Counted from the first letter of the stretch, positions 9,061 to 21,194 are shown. The stretch is DNA of 64,000 nt from Achatina immaculata (GCA_009760885.1 CM019700.1:3318993-3382992); one strand, 5' to 3'. Notes: a model not told the origin generated them from the sequence alone. Numbers and translations are program-made.

Positions 9061-10212
9061 TATTCTCCCAGAGAAGATACAAGAACAGAACGACCCACAA
9101 CCCAAGTCAAACTAGTAACTGGTTTGACCTACAACCCAAGTCAAACTCGTAACTGGTTTGCCGTAACATTTCCAACCCCTAGCATGAAAAGATCAACACA
9201 TTCCCAGACGGCAGATTGTCGACATATGGCCAGAACGCTGTCCGCCATTAATGATAGACACCCATTTTTGTAAACACTGGCTTCAGCTCCATATGTATCT
9301 ATTCTCTTTTTTTCTTGGTTTGTTTCTGTTTTTTTTTTTTTTTAGACATTGAGTGATCTTACTTTTTTAAAAAGTCAGCAAAAAGTAAATGATAAATTTA
9401 TTATTATTATTATTCATTCATTATATGTTTGGGAATATGCTTCGTTTTGTCGGGTTCTTGATACTTAAGGTCCGATCGGCTGCTTTTGTTTTCCTGTTCC
9501 ATTTTCTCCGACTTGTTCAGATATTATTCTTTCTGTCTCTCTCTCTATTTGTTTTTTTTTTTTTTAGTTTTCTGCTTATTTGTTACATTGTCTGATTTCT
9601 GTAACTGAAAACTTAACCTAAATGACATAGTTTTTTTTTTCTTCAATCATGGATCTTCTTCTTCTTCTTCTTCCTAAACAGGCTGGCTGTATGGTGCTAG
9701 TTTGCAGCTTGAGGTTGCAATATTTGCGACGCCCCGACACATCCGACTTCGGCTTAGTTTATTCTTTAGATCAATGTTCTCTTCCCATCCAAGTTCTCTT
9801 CACTTAGTCAGACTACTGTCTTCTTCTAAGGCACATCATTAGGGGAGGGGAGGGGGAGAGAAAAGGCTCTTGGTAAGCTATGTTCCACCAACCCTGATGC
9901 GAGTAGCCATTTATGGGTCAGGTACAAGAGGTCAATCATGGTCAGTGAATGCTGAGACTCAAGCATGAAAACCTTTTATGTCATAAAACGAGTGCTCACG
10001 CAGAGCAGGGCAAACAGTCTCGTGTAAAACCTCTTTTGTGACTTAAACAAAGACGGTCATACAAAAAAAAAAACAAGAAACATAAACGGGAATATGTCCA
10101 GAGGAAGGCTGAAAGAGAACGCCAGGAAGAGAGTCGCCCGAGGGCGAGATTCAAAGTATTCAAATGATTCAGGAGACATTCGAGGACTGAGATCCGTGAA
10201 GTAGCACAACTG
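9061..10212. other. No recognisable gene; short direct repeat and microsatellites
   Basis: Holds a 34 bp-spaced direct repeat near 9090-9160 (words CAACCCAAGTCAAACT and GTAACTGGTTTG), T-runs, and a CTT microsatellite at 9655-9673. No domain-bearing frame was recognised. Confidence 0.5.
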
Positions 10213-10245
10213 TCAGTGTCTATCAGCACGGCACATGATGATGAT
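10213..10245 (+). mobile_element. Possible 3' terminal trace of LINE family C
   Basis: The words 'cagcacggcac' followed by (ATG)n resemble the end of the family C copy at 5828-5855 (cggcacggcacctgataatgatg). Very short, so uncertain. Confidence 0.3.
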
Positions 10246-10813
10246 GATGTTACTGCTCATTATTAAAGAAATTAGGTTTGAACCTAGGGGGTTCTCGAGT
10301 TCCACTGCCTGTGGATGAATCACAAGCTCGAAGGTGGGCGAGTTTCTAGTTACGAATCTTATCGTCTTGGTTACGTCTTTCTCTACTTCTTTAAAAAAGA
10401 AAACTGCTCCCCCCTCCCCCCCACCATGTCTCCACCAACACCTGTCAACCTGTAGTCTTATAGGCACAAGGTCAGCACGGCCCTGGCTGTATCAATAGCT
10501 GTAATCCGCCAAAACTACCTGGCACCAGCAATGACCTCGCGAGTGCTACAACTGCAAGAACCTGGATGCTTCTTTCCTGGCAGATATTCTGTTTTCCGCC
10601 CATTTTTTTTTTCTGACCTTCGACAAATTATTCTGCCTCACCCAAAACATTAAACTTATCTTTTAAAATTCGTGAATTCCCTTCCCAACATATCTCTCTT
10701 TTCCTATAAAATACTTTCATTTCTAAACCTCCTACATAGGTGCTATCTCCTGTTATCGCCTTTTAAACATTTACATTTTTTTACAGTCTCCTGTATATAC
10801 TTTTTTTTAAAGC
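10246..10813. other. No recognisable gene
   Basis: AT-rich sequence with poly-A, poly-C and poly-T tracts. No supported feature. Confidence 0.5.
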
Positions 10814-10983
10814 CAGGGTTTCTCAAACAGTTGGAAATGTATGGGCTTCATGTGGGGATTTGAGCACACAGACTGACTGGCTCAAACTGCTGGGATGTTG
10901 ATCTCAGTACAAAAGCAGAACAACAAAAAAATTCCTGAGGATTGGGGTAAGGAGGTTGAATTCCTCACTGGCGAGAACCACTG
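10814..10983. mobile_element. hAT-like non-autonomous element, 170 bp
   Basis: The left end reads CAGGGTTTCTCAAAC and the reverse complement of the right end reads CAGTGGTTCTCGCC, both close to the CAG(G/T)GG-TTCTCAA termini known for Charlie-type hAT transposons. There is no coding capacity. The 8 bp flanks (TTTAAAGC and GTTTAATA) share only part of their sequence, so the target duplication is decayed or absent. Confidence 0.65.
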
Positions 10984-11028
10984 GTTTAATAACCCACACT
11001 CTCCTGCCACAGCCTTTTAAGCACTCCA

Positions 11029-11540
11029 ATTTCTACTATTACGTTTTAAACCTTCTCATCTTTTGTAAGTTTCTACTGTAGTGTTTTAAACCTTCTCATT
11101 ATTTGTAAGTTTCTACTGTAGTGTTTTAAACCTTCTCATCTTTTGTACGTTTCTACTGTAGTGTTTGAAACCTTATCATCTTTTGTAAGTTTCTACTGTA
11201 GTGTTTTAAACCTTATCATTTTTTGTAAGTTTTTACTGTAGTGTTTTAAACCTTATCATCTTTTGTAAGTTTCTACTGTAGTGTTTTAAACCTTCTCATC
11301 TTTTGTAAGTTTCTACTATAGTGTTTTAAACCTTATCATCTTTTGTAAGTTTCTACTGTAGTGTTTTAAACCTTATCATCTTTTGTAAGTTTCTACTGTA
11401 GTGTTTTAAACCTTATCATCTTTTGTAAATTTCTACTGTAGTGTTTTAAACCTTCTCATCTTTTGTAAGTTTCTATTATAGTGTTTTAAATCTTCTCATC
11501 TTTTGTAAATTTCTATTATAGTGTTTCAAACATTCTCGCT
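11029..11540. repeat. Minisatellite, 40 bp unit, about 12.5 copies
   Basis: Unit containing TTTTGTAAGTTTCTACTGTA and GTGTTTTAAACCTTCTCATC. Length is conserved; most differences are single substitutions (CTTCTC/CTTATC), with outer copies more diverged than inner ones. Confidence 0.95.
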
Positions 11541-12240
11541 TGTTGCACATACAAACAAGCAACAAAAACACACACAAAAAACCACAGATAAATATTATGG
11601 CCTTTGGACCGCTTTTGTGTGCATGCAATGCACTCACATGCATTCCCCATTAGCGCTATTTATTTACATACGTACGGTATTATATTTCCCTCCACGCTTA
11701 TCCAGACATGTACGGTATGCATCAAAATAAACACACTACCAGCGTGTTCTAATGGTCTCGCTGCATCATTTTCCGAGACAAATGTCGACCGCAGAGCCCG
11801 GAGGGGGGGGGGGGGGGGAATAATGTGGGTATGCCAATAATCTAAACACTGAATTGCTCTCCCATCACTCACTTGTACTCACTCAGGCCTGGCTCACACG
11901 CTGACGGCCATTTTTATATCAGAGTGCAGGCGAGCTAACAATAAACAAACGAAGCATTCAGTGGGCTAGTCTCTGGAGTACTGTGGGATTTCCTGTACGT
12001 CTTATCTCCCATGTGTCAAATAACAAACAACAGTTATTTCCCTGTCAGTGTGGTGGCGGCGGCGGGGGCAGAACTTTTGTCTTTTGTTATAGTTCATTAG
12101 TTCCTAACTTTTTTTTTTTTGGGGGGGGGGGGGGGGGTGGGTGGACCTCATTTCCAGCCTAGAGCAGCAGTTGCCTCTCCTCTCCTGTCAGAGGACAGCA
12201 GTGGATCCTTTTCCGGTTGCAGAACAATTGAGGGCCCCTT
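11541..12240. other. No recognisable gene; poly-G tracts
   Basis: Contains G-runs at about 11802-11818 and 12121-12137. No domain, SINE or LINE fragment was recognised. Confidence 0.5.
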
Positions 12241-12245
12241 TTACA

Positions 12246-12682
12246 GTACCTAGATGATGGGAGGATAGGAGTGAAGGAGGTGGAGTACCTGGATGATGGG
12301 AGGGCGGGGGTGGAGGAGGTAGAGTACATAGATGATAAGAGGATGGGAGTGAGGGAGGTAGATACCTAGATGTTGGGAGGAAGGGAGTGAGGGAGACAGA
12401 GTACATAGATGTTGGGAGGAAGGGAGTGAGGGAGATAGAGTACATAGATGTTGGGAGGGTGGGAGTGAGGGAGATAGAGTACATAGATGTTGGGAGGAAG
12501 GGAGTGAGGGAGATAGAGTACATAGATGATGGGAGGAAGGGAGTGAGGAGATAGAGTACATAGATGTTGGGAGGAAGGGAGTGAGGAGATAGAGTACATA
12601 GATGATGGGAGGATGGGAGTGAGGGAGATAGAGTACATAGATGATGGGAGAATGGGAGTGAAGGAGACAAAGTACATAGAAA
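12246..12682. repeat. Purine-rich minisatellite, 36-39 bp unit, about 11 copies
   Basis: The unit has GAGTACATAGATGTTGGGAG then GAAGGGAGTGAGGGAGATA. The forward strand is almost wholly G+A in half of each unit and carries three short GGG runs per unit, so it has potential for triplex or G-quadruplex structures. The reverse-strand frames (S/P/L-rich) are shadows of the repeat. Confidence 0.95.
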
Positions 12683-12825
12683 GTGTGACACAGAAATGAA
12701 GGAGAGCCTTATACCCTAATCAAATTATGCAGACATTCACTTTTCTTTTAATACATGGAGTAGACAGACAAGAACTAGAATTCACCCTTCTTTTAATACA
12801 TGGACAGACATAAACTGGACAGACA

Positions 12826-12892
12826 GAACATGGATGGATGGATGAATGGATGGATGGATGGATGGATGGATGGATGGATGGATGGATGGATC
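12826..12892. repeat. (ATGG)n tetranucleotide microsatellite
   Basis: About 16 GATG units with one GAAT interruption. Confidence 0.97.
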
Positions 12893-12954
12893 AACTCACC
12901 CAAAGCCTCAGCCATACACTGGAATCCTTCCTTCTTGTCTTCCAGCCACTTTCC

Positions 12955-13035
12955 AACAAAATGATCAAGTGACATGGCTAGCCTCTTTCTCAGGAGAAGG
13001 ATACTGGTTCAAATCCCTTGGCAGAAATATAACCA
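12955..13035 (+). mobile_element. Possible tRNA-derived SINE remnant
   Basis: A good B-box (GGTTCAAATCC at about 13005-13015) is preceded at a suitable distance by a weak A-box-like segment near 12965-12985. No cloverleaf is convincing and no second copy was found in this window. Confidence 0.25.
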
Positions 13036-13119
13036 GAATCTGTGGAGGAGGAGGGAAAAAGTAAGATGAGCCCCAGAGGTTTTAAGTCAAGGTTATTGTG
13101 GCTTGACCAGGTCCTCTCG

Positions 13120-15245
13120 TTTTAAATTTACAAATCTGATATCTAGCAAGGGCTGGAAATCTACAAATTTGAAATCTAGCAAGGACTAGAAATCTACAAA
13201 TCTGATATCTAGCAAGAACTAGAAATCTACAAATCTGATGTCTAGCAAGAACTGGAAATCTACAAATCTGATATCTAGCAAGAACTGGATATCTACAAAT
13301 TTGATGTCTAGCAAGAACTGGAAATCTACAAATCTGATGTCTAGCAAGACTGGAGATCTACAAATCTGATGTCTAGCAAGAACTGGAAATCTACAAATCT
13401 GATGTCTAGCAAGAACTGGAAATCTACAAATCTGATGTCTAGCAAGACTGGACATCTACAAATCTGATATCTAGCAAGAACTGGACACCTACAAATCTGA
13501 TATCTAGCAAGATTGGACATCTACAAATCTGATATCTATCAAGAACTGGACATCTACAAATCTGATGTCTAGCAAGATTGGACATCTACAAAACTGATAT
13601 CTAGCAAGAACTGGACATCTACAAATCTGATATCTAGCAAGAACTGGCCATCTACAAATCTGATAGCTAGCAAGAACTGGACATCTACAAATCTGATACC
13701 TAGCAAGATTTGACATCTACAAATCTGATATCTAGCAAGAACTGGACATCTACAAATCTGATATCTATCAAGAACTGGCCATCTACAAATCTGATAGCTA
13801 GCAAGAACTGGACATCTACAAATCTGATACCTAGCAAGAACTGGACATCTACAACTCTGATACCTAGCAAGAACTTGATATCTACAAATCTGATATCTAG
13901 CAAGAACTGGACATCTACAAATCTGATATCTAGCAAGAACTGGACATCTACAAATCTGATATCTAGCAAGAACTGTACATCTACAAATCTGATATCTAGC
14001 AAGAACTGGAAATCTACAAATCTGATATCTAGCATGAACTGGACATCTACAAATCTGATATCTAGCAAGAACTGGAAATCTACAAATCTGATGTCTAGCA
14101 AGACTGGACATCTACAAATCTGATATCTAGCAAGAACTGGACATCTACAAATGATATCTAGCAAGAACTGTACATCTACAATCTGATATCTAGCAAGAAC
14201 TGGAAATCTACAAATCTGATATCTAGCAAGAACTGGACATCTACAAATCTGATGTCTAGCAAGATTTGACATCTACAAATCTGATATCTAACAAGAACTG
14301 GACATCTACAAATCTGATATCTATCAAGAACTGGACATCTACAAATCTGATATCTAGCAAGAACTGGACATCTACAAATCTGATACCTAGCAAGAACTGG
14401 ACATCTACAACTCTGATACCTAGCAAGAACTTGATATCTACAAATCTGATATCTAGCAAGAACTGGACATCTACAAATCTGATATCTAGCAAGAACTGGA
14501 CATCTACAAATCTGATATCTAGCAAGAACTGTACATCTACAAATCTGATATCTAGCAAGAACTGGAAATCTACAAATCTGATATCTAGCATGAACTGGAC
14601 ATCTACAAATCTGATGTCTAGCAGGATTGGACATCTACAAATCTGATATCTAGCAAGAACTGGACATCTACAAATCTGATATCTAGCAAGAACTGGACAT
14701 CTACAACTCTGATACCTAGCAAGAACTTGATATCTACAAATCTGATATCTAGCAAGAACTGGACATCTACAAATCTGATATCTAGCAAGAACTGGACATC
14801 TACAAATCTGATATCTAGCAAGAACTGTACATCTACAAATCTGATATCTAGCAAGAACTGGAAATCTACAAATCTGATATCTAGCATGAACTGGACATCT
14901 ACAAATCTGATGTCTAGCAGGATTGGACATCTACAAATCTGATATCTAGCAAGAACTGGACATCTACAAATCTGATATCTAGCAAGAACTGGACATCTAC
15001 AAATCTGATATCTAGCAAGAACTGGACATCTACAAATCTGATATCTAGCAAGAACTGGACATCTACAAATCTGATATTTAGCAAGACTGGACATCTACAA
15101 ATCTGATATCTATCAAGAACTGGACATCTACAAATCTGATATCTAGCAAGAACTGGGCATCTACAAAACTGATATCTAGCAACAACTTGAAATCTACACA
15201 TCTAATGTCTAACAAGAACTGGATATCTACAAATCTGATATCTAG
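13120..15245. repeat. Minisatellite, 33 bp unit, about 64 copies, 296 bp higher-order
   Basis: Units contain CATCTACAAATCTGATATCT and AGCAAGAACTGG. Occasional units are 32 bp. Marker variants (AACTTGATATC, CTCTGATACC, CTGTACATC, AGCATGAACTGG) recur as a block: the AACTTGA marker is at 14425 and 14721 and the CATGAACTGG marker at 14589 and 14885, a 296 bp period (nine units minus one base). A related block lies upstream with its markers near 13874-14040. Long open frames on both strands result from the 3n unit and are not genes. Confidence 0.97.
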
Positions 15246-15311
15246 CTGGAACATAATGTTCATTCTTTCTAGAACTTTTGAGGACTGGAATGGCAAAATG
15301 TCTTTAAACTA

Positions 15312-16650
15312 CCATGTCTCTAAGCCACTACGTACTTGAAGTCTAACATGTCTCTAAGTCACTACGTACTTGAAGTCTAACATGTCTCTAAGCCACTACG
15401 TATTTGAAGTCTAACATGTCTCTAAGCCACTAGTTACTTGAAGTCTAACATGTCTCTAAGTCACTAGTTACTTGAAGTCTAACATGTCTCTAAGCCACTA
15501 GTTACTTGAAGTCTAACATGTCTCTAAGTCACTAGTTACTTGAAGTCTAACATGTCTCTAAGTCACTAGTTACTTGAAGTCTAACATGTCTCTAAGTCAC
15601 TAGTTACTTGAAGTCTAACATGTCTCTAAGTCACTACGTACTTGAAGTCTAACATGTCTCTAAGTCACTACGTACTTGAAGTCTAACATGTCTCTAAGTC
15701 ACTAGTTACTTGAAGTCTAACATGTCTCTAAGTCACTAGTTACTTGAAGTCTAACATGTCTCTAAGTCACTAGTTACTTGAAGTCTAACATGTCTCTAAG
15801 TCACTAGTTACTTGAAGTCTAACATGTCTCTAAGTCACTAGTTACTTGAAGTCTAACATGTCTCTAAGTCATTAGTTACTTGAAGTCTAACATGTCTCTA
15901 AGCCACTACGTACTTGAAGTCTAACATGTCTCTAAGCCACTACGTACTTGAAGTCTAACATGTCTCTAAGTCACTATATACTTGAAGTCTAACATGTCTC
16001 TAAGTCACTATGTACTTGAAGTCTAACATGTCTCTAAGTCACTACCTACTTGAAGTCTAACATGTCTCTAAGTCACTACATACTTGAAGTCTAACATGTC
16101 TCTAAGTCACTATGTACTTGAAGTCTAACATGTCTCTAAGTCACTATGTACTTGAAGTCTAACATGTCTCTAAGCCACTATGTACTTGAAGTCTAACATG
16201 TCTCTAAGTCACTACGTACTTGAAGTCTAACATGTCTCTAAGTCACTATGTACTTGAAGTCTAACATGTCTCTAAGTCACTATGTACTTGAAGTCTAACA
16301 TGTCTCTAAGTCACTACATACTTGAAGTCTAACATGTCTCTAAGTCACTACATACTTGAAGTCTAACATGTCTCTAAGTCACTATGTACTTGAAGTCTAA
16401 CATGTCTCTAAGTCACTATGTACTTGAAGTCTAACATGTCTCTAAGTCACTATGTACTTGAAGTCTAACATGTCTCTAAGTCACTACGTACTTGAAGTCT
16501 AACATGTCTCTAAGTCACTACATACTTGAAGTCTAACATGTCTCTAAGTCACTATGTACTTGAAGTCTAACATGTCTCTAAGTCACTATGTACTTGAAGT
16601 CTAACATGTCTCTAAGTCACTACGTACTTGAAGTCTAACATGTCTATAAG
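15312..16650. repeat. Minisatellite, 34 bp unit, subtype 1, about 39 copies
   Basis: Unit AACATGTCTCTAAGTCACTA followed by a variable tetranucleotide and ACTTGAAGTCT. The variable site (CGT, GTT, TGT, CAT) forms runs, e.g. GTT type from about 15430 to 15900 and TGT/CAT type from about 15970 onward, a sign of local homogenisation. Separated by about 60 bp of unrelated sequence from the 33 bp array to the left. Confidence 0.97.
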
Positions 16651-18128
16651 CCACTAAGTACTAGAAATTCAACATGTCTATAAGCCACAAAGTACTAGAA
16701 GTTCAAAATGTCTCTAAGTCACTAAGTACTAGAAGTTCAAGATGTGTCTAAGTCACTAAGTACTAGAAGTTCAACATGTGTCTAAGTCACTAAGTACTAT
16801 AAGTTCAAGATGTCTCAAAGCCACTAAGTACTATAAGTTCAACATGTGTCTAAGTCACTAAGTACTAGAAGTTCAAGATGTCTCAAAGCCACTAAGTACT
16901 AGAAGTTCAACATGTGTCTAAGTCACTAAGTACTAGAAGTTCAAGATGTCTCAAAGCCACTAAGTACTAGAAGTTCAACATGTGTCTAAGCCACTAAGTA
17001 CTATAAGTTCAACATGTCTCAAAGCCACTAAGTACTATAAGTTCAACATGTCTCAAAGCCACTAAGTACTATAAGTTCAACATGTCTCTAAGCCACTAAG
17101 TACTGTAAGTTCAACATGTCTCTAAGCCACTAAGTACTAGAAGTTCAACATGTCTCAAAGCCACTAAGTACTATAAGTTCAACATGTGTCTAAGCCACTA
17201 AGTACTATAAGTTCAACATGTCTCAAAGCCACTAAGTACTATAAGTTCAACATGTCTCAAAGCCACTAAGTACTATAAGTTCAACATGTCTCTAAGCCAC
17301 TAAGTACTAGAAGTTCAACATGTGTCTAAGCCACTAAGTACTATAAGTTCAACATGTCTCAAAGCCACTAAGTACTATAAGTTCAACATGTGTCTAAGTC
17401 ACTAAGTACTAGAAGTTCAACATGTCTCAAAGCCACTAAGTACTAGAAGTTCAACATGTGTCTAAGTCACTAAGTACTAGAAGTTCAAGATGTCTCAAAG
17501 CCACTAAGTACTAGAAGTTCAACATGTGTCTAAGCCACTAAGTACTATAAGTTCAACATGTCTCAAAGCCACTAAGTACTATAATTTCAACATGTCTCAA
17601 AGCCACTAAGTACTATAAGTTCAACATGTCTCTAAGCCACTAAGTACTAGAAGTTCAACATGTCTCTAAGCCACTAAGTACTATAAGTTCAACATGTCTC
17701 TAAGCCACTAAGTACTATAAGTTCAACATGTCTCTAAGCCACTAAGTACTAGAAGTTCAACATGTCTCAAAGCCACTAAGTACTATAAGTTCAACATGTC
17801 TCAAAGCCACTAAGTACTATAAGTTCAACATGTCTCTAAGCCACTAAGTACTCGAAGTCCAACATGTGTCTAAGCCACTAAGTACTATAAGTTCAACATG
17901 TCTCTAAGCCACTAAGTACTATAAGTTCAACATGTCTCTAAGCCACTAAGTACTCGAAGTCCAACATGTGTCTAAGCCACTAAGTACTATAAGTTCAACA
18001 TGTCTCAAAGCCACTAAGTACTATAAGTTCAACATGTCTCTAAGCCACTAAGTACTGTAAGTTCAACATGTCTATAAGCCACTAAGTACTATAAGTTCAA
18101 CATGTCTATAAGCCACTAAGTACTATAA
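16651..18128. repeat. Minisatellite, 34 bp unit, subtype 2, about 43 copies
   Basis: This continues subtype 1 without a break and with the same 34 bp length. The consensus shifts to AACATGTCTCAAAGCCACTA and AGTACTATAAGTTC. The change occurs within about two units near 16640-16680, so the two subtypes are neighbouring homogenised domains of one array. Confidence 0.97.
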
Positions 18129-18144
18129 GGTTTATACAAGCTTA

Positions 18145-19112
18145 CTAAACTCTGTAGCTATAGACACATAACTTACCCATCTACTAAACTCTGTAGCTAT
18201 AGACACATAACTTACCCATCTACTAAACTCTGTAGCTATAGACACATAACTTACCCACCTTCTAAACTCTGTAGCTATAGACACATAACTTACCCATCTA
18301 CTAAACTCTGTAGCTATAGACACATATATTACCCACCTACTAAACTCTGTAGGTATATACAGAACGTATACACCTACTAAACTCTACGGCTATAGACACA
18401 TAACTTACCCACCTACTAAACTCTGTAGCTATAGACATATAATTTTCCCACCTTCTAAACTTTAGAGCTATAGACACATAACTTACCTACCTACTAGACT
18501 CTGTAGCTATAGACATATAATTTTCCCACCTTCTAAACTTTAGAGCTATAGACACATAACTTACCCACCTACTAGACTCTGTAGCTATAGACACATAACT
18601 TACCCACCTACTAGACTCTGTAGCTATATACACATATATTACCCACCTACTAAACTCTGTAGCTATAGACACATAACTTACCCACCTACTAGACTCTGTA
18701 GCTATAGACACATAACTTACCCACCTACTAGACTCTGTAGCTATAGACACATAACTTACCCACCTACTAGACTCTGTAGCTATAGACACATATATTACCC
18801 ACTTACTAAACTCTGTAGCTATAGACACATAACTTACCCACCTACTAAACTCTGTAGCTATAGACACATATATTACCCACTTACTAAACTCTGTAGCTAT
18901 AGACACATAACTTACCCACCTACTAAACTCTGTAGCTATAGACACATATATTACCCACCTACTAAACTCTGTAGCTATAGACATATATATTACCCACCTA
19001 CTAAACTCTGTAGCTATGGACACATAACTTAACAACCTACTAAACTCTGTAGCTATAGACACATAACTTACCCCCCCCCCCCCCTACTAAACTCTACGGT
19101 CGTAGACACACA
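18145..19112. repeat. Minisatellite, 39 bp unit, about 25 copies
   Basis: Unit TACTAAACTCTGTAGCTATA then GACACATAACTTACCCACC. It starts about 16 bp after the 34 bp array. One unit is interrupted by a C-run at about 19072-19084. The reverse strand is open (repeats of SIATEFSRWVSYV) only because 39 is a multiple of 3. Confidence 0.97.
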
Positions 19113-19392
19113 ACACTTATGGACCAGCTAAACAACGACGCTTTAGACACTGAGCAAAGCGTTATAAGGTCAAACTCTCCCGTGCAAGGGACAGAACTCT
19201 TCAATATAAGGGACAGAATACCACAAAACAAGGGAGGTAACTAGTTACTAAACGACCGATTTGTAGTGTAATGAACAAATCGCCTAAATTAATGGGTTTA
19301 AATCTGAAATATTGTCTGCCAGTGGACATAAATCTCAAGGAGTTTTGTGGATCTGGAGAGATTTATGCGTCAGCACATTGAATACAGCATTC
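19113..19392. other. No recognisable gene
   Basis: Right flank of the minisatellite cluster. Nothing recognised. Confidence 0.5.
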
Positions 19393-19640
19393 CTAACTTA
19401 GTTTGTGAATACTGTCCCAAGTTTTTGCCCAGAGCTGGATGAAATGACGTGCAGCATGTTGGCTGGGCCACGTGGGTTTCTGGCAAACATGCTGTTCTGC
19501 TGCAGAAAGCTGGCCGTACAGCCTGGAGTAAACCTGCTTCTCCTGGTCGTGGAGCTTTTGCAGAAGCCATGCAGCCCTACGAGTTCGCCAGGAAGTGAAG
19601 AACTTGAGTGTAACCTGACTCACTCCGAAATGGAAAAAAA
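19393..19640 (-). other. Unrecognised reverse-strand open frame, possible exon or transposon relic
   Basis: A 76-codon frame on the reverse strand with balanced, non-repetitive composition (segments FFTSWRTRRAAWLLQKLHDQ and HAARHFIQLWAKTWDS), rich in W, H, Q and K. It looks more protein-like than its surroundings, with tryptophan-spaced helical character. Convincing splice sites were not found at either end and no family was recognised. It is followed on the forward strand by a TCA microsatellite at 19659-19688, a common mark of a retroelement tail. Confidence 0.25.
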
Positions 19641-19658
19641 AGCCCTTAAATATTGACT

Positions 19659-19688
19659 TTCATCATCATCATCATCATCATCATCATC
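19659..19688. repeat. (TCA)n microsatellite
   Basis: Ten TCA units. On the reverse strand this is (TGA)n, like the tails of LINE D. Confidence 0.95.
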
Positions 19689-19957
19689 TTGAACTCCAAG
19701 AACTCTCAAATCATCTTCCCTGCAGCCGATGATGTGACGTTCATTAAAAACGACCATAATCGAGGATGGAAAATTGCAGTAGCTTCTTTTTTTCAACGCC
19801 CTGGTAGTGGAGCCAAGCAGCAGCAGTCTTCTCAGATACACCAGCTTTCAAGGACAAGACCACATTCACCTCACAAACTTAAGCGAAAGTATGTCAGAAG
19901 CCTGTTGGCAACATATGTTCCCACAGAGTCTCTGCTTTAATTAACCACGAACTAACC

Positions 19958-20042
19958 ACATAACACACCTACCTGACTCTGTCTAATAAATGCTCCCACA
20001 TAACACACCTACCTGACTCTGTCTAATAAATGCTCCCACAGA
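19958..20042. repeat. 40 bp direct repeat, two copies
   Basis: Two perfect adjacent copies of a segment with ACACCTACCTGACTCTGTCT and AATAAATGCTCCCACATA. Confidence 0.95.
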
Positions 20043-20885
20043 ATTGCTGAAAAATGTCGCGAAAACTTTCCGCGAAAAAAAGAACAAACAAACAGATAAG
20101 ACGAATTAGGAAAGTGTTACTGTGGCAAAAACTGTTGACTACTAACACAAATGCGAGAATCAACCTCCAAACAAAAGCCGTTTAAAAAAATAGTTAATCA
20201 CTCTAAAGATAAACAAATGTTCAGAGATAAAGTATATAAGATAAACTACAAATCTGAAAAGGAGAAAGAGAGATCTGAACAATTACTGTGGGGGTTCTGG
20301 CATAAAGAAAATGCAAATTTGTGTAGGGACAGAATGTTCATCTAGCAAACAGTCTGAACAAATCTAACAGCAAACAGAGCTACACACCAAGCAAGCAGGC
20401 GCCAAACAACGGAATCCACCGGCGGGTTCTTTCCCCTGTCCGTGACTTCCTTCTGTGGGTGGGTGCGTCTGTGTGCGCGCGCGTGTGTGTGTGGGTGACT
20501 TGAAGCTGGTTACAGGCGCGCTTTCACACGCTACTTTTATCAATGGTGGCTTTGCTTACAGTCAGCGCGTAGAGAAGGAAATAGAAGGGACTGGCTTGGC
20601 GCGCGCGCGTCGTGTCGGGGGGGGGGGGGGGGGGGAAGAAAGAGGAAATAGGATAACCGGAGGAACAGTTTTAAAGAACAACAAACTGAACCTTCCAACA
20701 AACAAACAAAAGACATGTCCTACATTACAGGCCTTGTTGTATTAGCAAAGCAATAAAAATCCTTCCATTGTGTGCTATTTCTAGTGCTTCTAACAAGGTC
20801 AGTTCCCTTTCTTTTCCAAGGCAACTTTTCAAATTACTGAACTTTATATGCGGTCAGGAGTGAAGCCATTTTTTGTGGTTTTAGT
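20043..20885. other. No recognisable gene; GT and poly-G tracts
   Basis: Contains a short GT/GC microsatellite at about 20468-20495 and a G-run at 20616-20634. No supported gene. Confidence 0.5.
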
Positions 20886-21040
20886 TTGTTTGTAGCTATT
20901 CCAATGTTACATGTTTGTTTGTAGCTATTCCAATGTTACATGTTTTTTTGTAGCTATTCCAATGTTACATGTTTCTCTGTAGCTGTTCCAATTTTACACG
21001 TTTGTCTGTGGCTGTTCCATTGTTACATGTCTGTTTGATT
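20886..21040. repeat. Minisatellite, 29 bp unit, about 5 copies
   Basis: Unit TTTGTTTGTAGCTATTCCAA plus TGTTACATG, increasingly diverged to the right. Confidence 0.9.
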
Positions 21041-21194
21041 CTCCATGCATCATATATGTTTGTGGCAAACCCGCGTAGTGGATTGACTAACACATGCTAA
21101 GTATGACAGCGAGGCATACTGGATCATACTGCCACAATGTACTGAACGAACAGGAAATACATCACATGCAACCGGTTGTGTCATTCTGTCTTTT

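Noticed and set aside
13219..15296. Long repetitive frames such as LARYQICRCPV and TSTNLISSKNW
   Set aside because: Shadow frames of the 33 bp minisatellite, open in several frames and on both strands. They begin and end at random unit variants.
18132..19062. Reverse-strand frame with SIATEFSRWVSYV repeats
   Set aside because: Product of the 39 bp minisatellite, with no other protein features.
13120..19112. CRISPR-like regular repeats
   Set aside because: Units are directly adjacent with no unique spacers, the repeats vary, there are no cas genes, and the DNA is eukaryotic.
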